This document shows, in pieces, positions 55,339-64,000 of a DNA stretch of 64,000 bases (its first letter is position 1; each line of letters begins with the position of its first letter). The DNA is from Desarmillaria ectypa (taxonomy: Eukaryota; Basidiomycota; Agaricomycetes; Agaricales; Physalacriaceae): assembly GCA_030407005.1 (NCBI GenBank), contig JAUDYN010000006.1, forward strand, positions 868,001 to 932,000. Reading direction: 5' to 3'. The notes below the pieces were generated by a model. It was not told the DNA's origin. It made no database searches and saw only the letters and a list, made by a program, of their open reading frames with translations. A program made the position numbers and the translations under genes.

Positions 55339-56536
55339 ATGGCCCCTCAGACTCAACAGGCGTGGATTGTTGAGAGGCAGGGAGAGCCCAAGGATGCGCT
55401 GTCATTCAGGATTGACTGGCCGGTGCCATCGAAACTGGCGAAGGGCGAGGTTCTTGTCAAGGTCGAGGCTGCCGCGCTGAATCCAGTGTACGTGTTTTTT
55501 GGCCTATCGCGAGTAAAATTGCCTCAAGAGTTGACTATATGCGCATAGTGGGTACAAAATTATGCGTTCCTTACCAAATTTCATTGCAAGGAGACCCATT
55601 CCGGCTGAGTACGACCTTGCTGGGATCATTGAGGACCCAAACGATTCTCAGTTCACGAAAGGCGATAGTGTTTTCGGCGTAATACACACAGGCGAGTTCT
55701 TATCACCATCCTCAATGTTTAAATTTCTGAATTTTATCTAGTGACGTCGCTTAAGATGAGGGAAGGTGCTCTCCAGCAGTATGCCCGGGTACCAGCGGCC
55801 TATCTGATTCGACGACCTCAAAATATCACGCCCATTGAAGCCGCCGGTGTCACATTAGCTGCAGAGACAGCATGGCAAGCTCTCTTCGGTTGCGCAGGAT
55901 TTGAGGCCGGTCAAACCGTTTTCATCAATGGCGGAAGCTCCTCCGTGGGTGCGTTTGCGATCCAAATTGCTAAAGCCAAAGGCGCGACTCGCGTCGTTGC
56001 TAGTGCGTCGGGCCGGAACGAAGAGTTTGTCAAGAGCCTTGGTGCTGATGAATTCATCGACTACACCAAGCAACCCTTGCACGAATATCTCGCTCAGAAC
56101 CCGCCATCTCCAAAATTCCATATCATCTTAGACGCGGTGGCATTAAAGGATCCATCGTTGTTTACATACAGTCCTGCCTACCTTGCACCGGGCGGAATCT
56201 TTGTTTCATGCGGCTCAATCCAAGGGCTTCACCCCTTTAACCTAGTTTTGAAAACGGCTTTGGCAATGTTCTGGCCTTCGTGGCTGGGTGGCGTTCCGCG
56301 TACATACAAGTAAGCATGTTTCTTTTCACGACGCCTATTGCTCACCTTTCCCTCTTAGGACTGTTAGTCTGGCGCATGACGCGTCTGCATTAGAAGGAAT
56401 AAGGCAGTTCCTCGAAGAAGGAAAGCTCAAGCCTATCGTAGACTCCGTGTACGAATTTAAGGACGTCCTGTCGGCTTATGAGCGTATCATGACATCGAGA
56501 GCCAAGGGCAAGGTTGTCGTAATGGTGGATTCCTGA
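55339..56536 (+). CDS. Zinc-independent medium-chain reductase (quinone oxidoreductase-like)
   Basis: NADPH-dependent reductase of the MDR superfamily, quinone-oxidoreductase/enoyl-reductase branch. Four exons (55339-55487, 55549-55691, 55742-56309, 56359-56536) give 345 aa. The N-terminal GroES-like domain has WPVPSKLAKGEVLVKVEAAALNPV and YDLAGIIEDPNDSQF. The Rossmann fold has VFINGGSSSVGAFAIQIAKAKG (a GGSSSVG variant of the nucleotide loop) followed by SLGADEFIDY. The C-terminus has YEFKDVLSAYERIMTSRAKGKVVV. No zinc-binding Cys/His set is seen. The second intron (55692-55741) begins with GC, not GT (CACACAG|GCGAGT). A broken paralogue in the opposite direction lies 570 bp upstream. Substrate unknown. 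Confidence 0.9.
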
Positions 56537-56849
56537 TGGTGGGGATCCGAATAATCATGTTAAAGTTAGTCTTTCGGTTTTTTATGGCTGTACTTCGGAT
56601 ATATTTACCTGTTGAATGAATATTGGGGTCTCCTTGTAGTCCTTCGAACAACATGTTAGAAGCATTGGTCTCTACACTGACGTAGGATATGTCATCGCTA
56701 CCAGGAAGACATGCTAATGGAATGGCAATACTGAATCCATCGACAACCATGCGGAGACGGAATTGACTCGGTTACATAACCCTCCTATTCTTTGCCTTGC
56801 CCCTTTTACGCTGCCTCATGCCATCCGCTACCACAACCACCATTCTGCG

Positions 56850-58413
56850 ATGATATGTATAGAACCCTATGTTCCCTTGTCTAATAACCCATCTCCAGCA
56901 GCTGCAGCCCAACTCGACCTCCTCTTTCGTCTTCGAATAATAGAGCAACTGCAAGCGCTCACCTATCCCCATATCCACCACCACCATCCTAACGATCATA
57001 TAATCGACATCCTCAACTGGATAGCCTCCTGCTTCGCCCAGAATGCCTCAGGAGACGCCGTGTCAGTTGCCTTTTCTGCGCACCCCGGTCTCATCACTTT
57101 ATACGTTGCCAATAACCACAATACTCCAAACACCGATACTGTCCGGAACTGCGTAAACCTGTTCCTCTCCACCTTGCGCACAGTACTCCGTGATGACGAC
57201 GTTGTGCCGGAGGTGGCATCCCGGATGTTTCTCCGTATGGTTGTGGATATTGCGCATGCGAGGATACAACGTAAAATAGACCTCGTGGGGCAGACGGAGG
57301 AGGGACCTGGTCAGACAGCGTATCACTTCACGAATCTTGTGTCGCTATGGCTCGTATATCGCCCAGAGGGAGAACAGTCGCGGGGATTCTTGAATATGGC
57401 AGCAAATTACGGCGGAGACTCGGCTCGTGCAAACGAGTACCTCATACAGTCTTTTCTTACTTTGGCGAACCTATCGCCAGAGCAAGATAAGGTAGATGTG
57501 GACGAACGATATACCTATCTCTCTTCTATAATCACGGCCTGCAGCTTGTTGGTCAACTCCACGTTCTTTGACGACCTTGTAAACTATCACTCCTTTCGGT
57601 TATCTTTGAAGATTCAGGATCGTGAGTATTACCTTACTACATCCTTCATGTACTAAACAGCCTGCAGGCATTTTCTTACACAAAATTTTTCGTCGAATAT
57701 CTCGCATCGCCGCTTATAAGAGCGGTGCAATGCAATTTGCCTATCTCGGACTTCCTTTTATTCGGCAAGTCCTCGGTGTTTCGCCGCAAGGGGCCATAAA
57801 CGTGAAGCTTATAAGCGAACCTAATACCCCCAACGCTTTGTCTAAAACGCACCATTGGCCATACTCTCCAACCGACCACATTCCCCGCATCCTCCTTGAC
57901 AGTGAATTACCGATTCATTCACGGCAGTCAACCGACGGAAGCTCAAGTTCGGAAGGAAGCCATACTCTTCGCTCCGAACTCTCACAACTTGATAGTCAGC
58001 TACGTAACGAACTTCTGCAATCCGAACTTCTGGTCAACGTATGGGAGCAAGGCGCGCCAGTCGACACCAAGTTTCACTCGGAGCTGCAGCTGATACATTA
58101 TTTGGAAGAAAACCACGTGGATGTAGCTTGTCAAGCGTTTGGGACCTCGAAGCCGGTTTGCTGGACTTGTGGATGTTATATTGATCACCTACAGTGCTCT
58201 AGCCCTGGAATCACTGGGAGTAAGGAGGAGGAGGAGGAGGTTGTAGAAGTAGCAGAGCGGCAGTGGTGGCATTCGAAAGGGTCCAGAAAAGTTTACCATG
58301 AGTGGATGATACCCCCTTCCGCTAAGCAGGATACAATAGATGGTCTATTGGAAGATTCACAGCGGGAGATGGAGAGAATCGTAGAAGAGGTCGCTTTTGA
58401 TTGTTATTTTTAG
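56850..58413 (+). CDS. Fungal deaminase-like protein (OTT_1508-type zinc deaminase domain)
   Basis: Two exons (56850-57621 and 57668-58413) give 505 aa. The N-terminal 370 residues are helical without a known domain (DLLFRLRIIEQLQAL, IIDILNWIASCF, MFLRMVVDIAHARIQRK). The C-terminal part holds a deaminase-like signature: FHSELQLIHYLEEN (HxE motif) followed by SKPVCWTCGCYIDHL (PCxxC-type zinc ligands). The order and spacing match the OTT_1508-like deaminase group found mostly as uncharacterised fungal proteins. If active it would deaminate a base, nucleoside or nucleic acid; this is inference. Start at the Met at 56850 because the open frame upstream has no ATG in good context. Domain call moderately sure. 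The 313 bp before it hold the 3' flank of the MDR gene. Confidence 0.72.
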
Positions 58414-58474
58414 ACTTTTTTTGTTGACATGTATATACCCAGGGGTAGATGTACCAGTAAAAAAGCAGTACCAG

Positions 58475-59907
58475 CTACAGCTTCGACACAGTAAATGGAA
58501 AGGGTGAGGTGCTTGGGACTTCTACGTAGAATCCCATCGCTTTCCAGTGATTCTCAATTGCAAGCAGACTATCCACGGTTTCAAGGACCGTCTGTGCCCA
58601 AGGGATGTATGAGTCTACCTTAAGCCCGATGGCTCTTTCAATCTTCCCCCTGTCCACGGTGAGCGTATATGAAGGCCATATTGGAGCCTTCGCTGGATCA
58701 GCAAGACGGTATTTCAAGGCCGGTCTCTCCTGCGCAAGGATTTCAAGGGCAGTCTTGTATGACGATTGGTGTGGAGAGACGATGGCAAACCTCTTTCGAT
58801 GGGCAGGTGATGATTCAAGGGCGAGCAGGTGCGCCCGCGCCACGTCACGAACATCAATGGCGCCGTTTTGGAGATAAACCGGAAAGTGGATGTTGTCAGG
58901 CCGAAGAAGTGCGTAGAGGTAAGCATTAGATGAAAGGGATTTGTAGTTGAGTTCGGGCAACAATTGCTTAAAGCCTGGCGGAAAGGGCCCAAATGTGAGG
59001 CCTGGTCCGACTGCATCACTTGTCAGGTCCTGAGCTCGAGAGAAGAGGAAACTAGAAACGAACGAATTGAGATATTGAGCTCAGGATGTGATTGACCGAA
59101 TTTCATAATGACTTGGTCGGCAAGCTTTTTGGCAAGCAAGTAGATCAATCCGTTGTTCGTGTGCTTTGCATCTTCACGTGTTACTGGGAACCAATCTACA
59201 CGTGGTTACAATATTCAGGATCCAGGGAGACAACGCTATGCAGGTGTTTATCTTACCGTCAGGTCCATAAGGCCCTCCTGCAGGGAAAGTTGCGGCAGAG
59301 CTCGTGGCAACAATTCGCCCCACACCTGCCTTGACCGCCGCATTCAAAATGTGAAGACAGCCATCGGTAGCATCCTGATAGGAACAAATAAACTCTACGC
59401 TGTCACCTCTCAAAAGTTTGCTTACCCTGATAGTCCTCTCCGATTCGGCACCAGGTAAAGGTGCGGCAATGTGTATGATCCCATACACTCCTAGGTGTAT
59501 AACATGTCAGTCCGGATCTCAGTGAGGTTAGGAATAAAGACCTTTAAGAACAGTGCTGAGGTCATCACTGAAGATATCCGAAATGCCAACGACTTCGAAG
59601 TTCGTGTAGTTGGATAACGCGTTGTTCAAGAGACCGACCTTCTTTCCTCGAGCAGAGCTAGGGTTTTTCATGAATCTCTTCGGTTCTTAAGCTGATTTGA
59701 ATGTTGTCCTACGCTCGAACAGAATACCCTGAATCCAAAAGCTGGACCAGGACCTGGAAGCCAATGAAACCAGTTCCTCCAGTGACCTATGTACACAGAT
59801 GTCAGAGACAAGCATGAATGAAAACAGAGAGTACTGACGAAGATGATCTTAGAACTATTGTCGCAAGGCATGGTTTGAGCGTCAGGAAGGGTGCTGAGTT
59901 GCTTCAT
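58475..59907 (-). CDS. Extended SDR reductase (dihydroflavonol/cinnamoyl-CoA reductase-like)
   Basis: NAD(P)H-dependent reductase of the extended short-chain dehydrogenase family. The first exon has KIIFV, and after an intron TGGTGFIGFQVL gives the nucleotide-binding TGxxGxxG. Further exons carry GIIHIAAPLPG, AAVKAGVGRIVATSSAATF (catalytic Ser region) and NGLIYLLAKKLADQ (YxxxK). GPGLTFGPFPPGF, the ARDVARAHLLALES-like DVRDVARAHLLA and a C-terminal ETVDSLLAIENHWK follow. Six or so introns can be placed; the one before GPGLTFG joins ISI to LGPG in frame. Start 59907 is the longest; the Met at 59871 (MPCDNSSK) gives a more usual short N-terminus. Substrate unknown: ketones or aldehydes are typical for fungal members. 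Confidence 0.85.
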
Positions 59908-61258
59908 TGTTAAGGATCTATAACCTCCGAAAGGGCTAGACGCATAGGCCCCGCACTATCATGAAATCTTTAATAGGTACCACACAACCATGGCCTTTCG
60001 TTATCCTTACATATAGAGTAGCGTGTTCTGTTTCGTACGAGATGCTGAGTCCGGTACCACCATCAAAGCCTGAGTAATTTGTATTGTTATTAATGTGATC
60101 GGGAGGGTGTTTGTTGCTGCGTATACTGGCATTGTACGGAATCGCTGGCGTTAGCACTGTCTAAGAGAAGGAGCTTACGGTCAGCAGGCAGTTTTCAAAG
60201 AGAGAATGGTAAGAAAGCACCATTCAGTGACAATTTATCAAGTTCCGTTGATTGTGATGGGGGTGGGACCGACTTTCTCTGTCGGCAAAGGATAATTCAA
60301 TCCGACACTTCTCCCGTCCTGTCGCAAATATTAACGTTGTCCTTGCCGTAGCACCAGCGCTTGATAAAATCGCATTTCACGTACTTGTGGGCGTGAAAAT
60401 TGACACCTAAGGAACATTCCCAGGGCACGTTCTGCTGTGGGTAATCACTGACAGGTCGAGCCAGACCCATTCGCCATCAACTAGTCTAAGTCCCGAGGCC
60501 TGAGAGCTTACGACGTGACGATAAAGTCACGATACCCTTATTCCGGTCTTCTGCATTACGAAAATAACTCCATAGATAAGAAGTCGTCCCATCAGCTATC
60601 GAAGAGTGTGATAATACTTCGAACTCACCGTAAATATCACCGTACAAGACACAAGACTCGTACAATTCACTGCTGGAGCTGGTCCTGCCGAACAACGAGA
60701 TTTCGAAATGTTGGGACATTTCATCTGAACTTCTAATGGTAAAATGAGTTCACAAAAACAAGTTGCAGGATGAGAGAACTTCTGTACTCTTTTAGGGTAA
60801 GGAAAAGAGCCGAAAAAATGGAATGAAAAAGGCGTTTCCCGCGGTCAGAACAGAGGAAACCGCTTTTCATTCGCAGGCTTTTGGTACACAAAAGGAGCAC
60901 TAAAAAGAATAAGTTTTTTAATTGTGTTTTCCAATCCCATTTTTGCAGCGTACAAAGGGAAAGAAAAGTCACAACATTTTCAGAATACCTTTTTCCGTCC
61001 TGGAAAGGAACCGGCCCCAGTAGGGATTGTTAGATATACGATCCGGACTTTATTGATCGCGATATGAGTACAAGGGATCGACAGTAGCAAGCCCAATAGT
61101 CAGGTCCGAATCTGACAAAAATCGCGAAGTATCATCAGCAGCAAAACTTGCTGTGCATGTGATGGTACGGGTCCCATAGAATCGTGGGAAAATATGTCGA
61201 GAAGGGCATCGCTCGAACCGGGCCGACAACCGTCATTTTTTCCACTACGACCTCTGTT
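59908..61258. other. Intergenic region, about 1.35 kb
   Basis: Divergent upstream regions of the SDR and Mak5 genes. Minus-strand fragments at 59936-60157 and 60486-60719 look partly protein-like, and between them a frame with several cysteines (about 60290-60440) can be read. I could not build a gene from them. Confidence 0.4.
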
Positions 61259-63982
61259 ATGGCAGACGCAAAATTATCAAAGAAACAAGGCATAAAGCGC
61301 AAAAGTCACACTAAATTGTTGTCTTCGAGGAAGAAAATAAAAATACAGCATAATAATGCGGACGATTTGACCTGGACAACTGTCAAGCGACCATTTGAGG
61401 CTGGTGTCGGGGGTGACGACGGTATCCTGGAGCTGGAAGAAGTGGAGGATGTAGAGGTCGTTTATGAAGATACTGAAAGAGGAAGGGTTGCCCGGTTCAA
61501 TGTGCGTACTTTCTTTTTATAGGATATCCCAGAACTGAGAAAAACATAGGTCCTAGAGCGAGAAAGCGACGCCCAAATGTCCGACGAAGATATCCAGGCG
61601 GAATCGTCTTCGAAGGCACAGCAAGATTCGGAAGATACGGAAAATGAAGACCGAGCAGTACTTGAAGATAATATTTCTAATTGTATGCCATTTCTCATGT
61701 GTATATGATTCGCGCTCATTGTCCTACAGCCAAGTGGGATCGCTTCTCAATACATCCTCATTTGCTACGCGCCCTCCACAACAAGAACTTTCTGGAGCCA
61801 ACACCGATACAGGCAGCGGCTATTCCTTTTGCTATTCAAGGGCGTGATGTTGTTGGCGTCGCCCAGACAGTAAGCCTGCCTGCGACGTTTTTTTTCCGTT
61901 TATTAACGGGGTATAGGGCTCCGGAAAAACACTGGCGTATGGACTCCCAATTCTTCATTATCTCCTTTCCAATCCTGCACCAGTTGCGCGCGCACGACGT
62001 CCTGTGCGCGCCCTCATCCTTGCACCTACCCGCGAACTTGCTCTACAGGTTTCTTCACATCTCAATGAGTGCCTCAATACCATTCACCAGGAGAAGAAAC
62101 ATGGCCACATAGCCAAGAAGCCACCAATTGTCAGCGTTGCCGCAATTGTAGGCGGGATGTCTTCACAGAAGCAGCGCAGGGTTCTCGACAGAGGTGTCGA
62201 TGTGCTAGTAGCGACCCCCGGCCGATTATGGGATATAATGGAAGATGTATGTGTCTTATCAGTATACGCTGGATACTCTCTAATAACCACTAGGATGACC
62301 AACTGTCTAGGGACATCAGAGAACTGAGGTTCCTGGTTTTGGATGAAGCCGATAGGATGATAGAAAACGGCCATTTTGCCGAATTGGAGAATATCCTTAG
62401 ACTAACACTTCGGCTGGAGAAGTGAGTTTTAATGCTCTGATAAAACATACACTCAATGAGCAATAGCGATGAGCAGATCCCCGGTGACTACCAAGAGTCG
62501 GAATCAGAAAACGAAGACGTCGAGGAGAGCAACGCGATGCAGACATTTGTATTCTCTGCCACTCTAAGCAAGGACCTGCAGCGGAATATTAAGAAGCGTA
62601 CGCGACCGCGAACGGGAAAGAAGAAACACGGTGACAAACCTGCATCAACTCTAGGTAGGTGTCATACAGTGTACTTTGTCTGTAGAGCACTAAGACGATG
62701 TCAGACGAACTCCTTTTTCGTCTGGATTTTCGAGATCCCGAGCCTGAGGTGATTGATCTCAGTCCAAAAGGCGGTGTAGTTTCGACACTCAAGGAAAGCA
62801 AAATTGAATGTCTGTCTGCCGACAAGGTCAGTGATGTCTTCAGCATCATTCGCAAGACACCGTCGTGAACTTGTTGTAGGATGTGTATCTCTACTACTTC
62901 CTCCTCAGGTATCCCGGTCGATCTCTCGTCTTTCTTTCATCGATAGACGGGATACGGAGACTCCTTCCTCTCACAGAGTTCTTGAACATCAAAGCTTTCC
63001 CACTCCACTCACAGCTAGAGCAGCGACAACGACTTAAGAACCTTGATCGGTAGGTGGCCTCATATCGCGTTTACAAGCCAGACTCATTAGCAGTTAAAGG
63101 TTCAAGTCCACGCCCAATTCGTGTTTATTGGCTACCGACATCGCCGCTAGAGGATTGGATATTCCTTCAGTCGATCATGTTATACACTATCAGATCCCGC
63201 GTTCCGCGGATGTATATATCCATCGCAATGGACGAACTGCTCGTGCCATGATGTCTGGGTTTAGCATGCTCTTATGCGCTCCTGACGAACGAAGAGTCGT
63301 CAAAGCTTTGTATGGTAGCCTTGATCGAGGTGCACTATTTTTCTATCTTTTCTCGACCTAGTACTCAACAGATATCAGAGGAAAGCGAGGTGCCGGAGAT
63401 GTCCGTCGAGTTAGGGCTGCTCGATAAGCTCAAACCTCGTGTACAGCTGGCAAGGCAGATTGAATCTGCTCATCACAAGGCGAAGAAAGCCAACCATGAG
63501 CGGAACTGGATGAAGGAGGCGGCTGAGGCTATGGAGATCGAGCTTGGTTCCGACTTTGACAGGTAGTGAACTCTTTCCTTGAGGGGCGGCTACGCTCATG
63601 CGCCTTGGTATAGCGAGTCCGAAAGCGAGAACCCAACAAAGCAAAAGCAGAAAGCGAAGAATGCAAAGACCGCCGCGATGAAAGCTGAGCTGAAGGCGAT
63701 GCTAGCTCAACCGCTTATTGCAAAGGGCATCTCAACTCGGTATATCACGTCGGGAAGTAGGCCCATAGTCGATGATTTGATTGCAGGCGAATGTAAGTGC
63801 ATATTCGCTGAACGTCCACGCTATGACTCTAATTGTCTTCAGATCACGAGGCAATGTTGGGTGTACGGAAATCAGAAGCCAGGACTGATTTGATTCTAGC
63901 GAAGCAGAAGCGAAAGAAGAAATCTACTGTCAGTGCGAAGGATGGGGATGACGGGGAGGAGTGGTATGGCGTAGGATCATGA
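61259..63982 (+). CDS. MAK5: DEAD-box ATP-dependent RNA helicase Mak5 (DDX24 family)
   Basis: Nucleolar helicase required for 60S ribosomal subunit biogenesis. The multi-exon frame begins [17 protein letters not shown] (basic, nucleolar-type), then [13 protein letters not shown] and an acidic region. Helicase motifs in order: Q motif ([15 protein letters not shown]), motif I AQTGSGKT interrupted by an intron after AQT, Ia [15 protein letters not shown], motif [16 protein letters not shown], motif III SATLSKD, then [18 protein letters not shown], motif [12 protein letters not shown] and motif [10 protein letters not shown]. An acidic insert ([19 protein letters not shown]) sits between motifs II and III, as in Mak5. 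The C-terminus is lysine-rich ([17 protein letters not shown]) and ends at TGA 63980-63982. An in-frame Met at 61184 would add 25 residues; 61259 fits the family better. Confidence 0.94.
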
Positions 63983-64000
63983 GTTCAAAGTGCTTCGCAA

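Noticed and set aside
52827..59907. Biosynthetic gene cluster (HAD, MDR, deaminase-like, SDR, with MBOAT and oxidase further away)
   Set aside because: There is no core synthase, P450, cluster transporter or cluster regulator. The genes are interleaved with housekeeping genes and no shared pathway is apparent.
59936..60719. Small cysteine-containing gene on the minus strand
   Set aside because: Fragments look protein-like, but no consistent exon chain with a start codon and clean splice sites could be assembled.
63098..63120. Second B-box-like GGTTCAAGTCC
   Set aside because: Lies across an exon edge of the Mak5 gene (FKSTPNS); no cloverleaf.

Overview
The window is nuclear DNA of a filamentous basidiomycete, most likely an Agaricomycete. 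The protein-coding genes are cut by many 45-65 nt GT-AG introns, the proteins match families typical of mushroom-forming fungi (MBOAT/wax-synthase-like acyltransferases, GH43-like secreted enzymes, a seven-helix receptor-like family, F-box proteins, OPT transporters), and there are no operons. Exon joins were worked out by hand. Where I give a protein length, the exon lengths add up to a whole number of codons.

Layout. 1-2000: 5' part of an OPT oligopeptide transporter (minus, cut by the window edge). 3.4-4.0 kb: a small unknown gene. 5.3-9.6 kb: condensin HEAT subunit (plus), convergent with an unknown single-pass membrane protein (10.2-11.7 kb, minus). An intron-containing tRNA-Tyr follows at 11.9-12.0 kb. 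13.0-15.7 kb: large single-exon mitochondrial PPR-like protein, sharing a divergent promoter with a Nim1/Gin4/Hsl1-type kinase (16.1-19.0 kb). 19-25 kb is gene-poor, with one small unknown gene. 25.0-26.6 kb: mitochondrial GTPase MTG1. 27.6-28.8 kb: MBOAT acyltransferase. 29.2-31.9 kb: disordered unknown protein of 825 aa. 33.5-36.3 kb: Polo kinase. 36.6-37.9 kb: secreted GH43-like enzyme. 38.6-41.3 kb: decayed alcohol oxidase pseudogene. 41.8-43.2 kb: 7TM receptor-like protein. 44.7-47.1 kb: F-box protein. 47.2-48.5 kb: Mba1/mL45 mitochondrial protein, divergent from a Mix17/CHCHD2 twin-CX9C protein. 49.9-51.9 kb: unknown protein. 52.8-53.8 kb: HAD dehalogenase-like enzyme. 54.5-54.8 kb: inverted relic of a medium-chain reductase, whose intact relative is at 55.3-56.5 kb. 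56.9-58.4 kb: deaminase-like protein. 58.5-59.9 kb: extended SDR reductase. 61.3-64.0 kb: DEAD-box helicase Mak5.

Two themes recur among the genes. One is cell-cycle and growth control (condensin, Polo kinase, Nim1-type kinase, Mak5). The other is mitochondrial expression and assembly (MTG1, Mba1, Mix17, PPR-like protein). Accessory metabolism (OPT, MBOAT, GH43, alcohol oxidase relic, HAD, MDR, SDR) is scattered between them and does not look like one biosynthetic cluster. The most informative anomalies are an 11-nt micro-exon that restores the W-H-Q motif of the MBOAT enzyme, a DWG in place of DFG in the Nim1-type kinase, the decayed alcohol oxidase, and the inverted broken paralogue next to the intact MDR gene. 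I found no sign of a wholly new multi-gene system.
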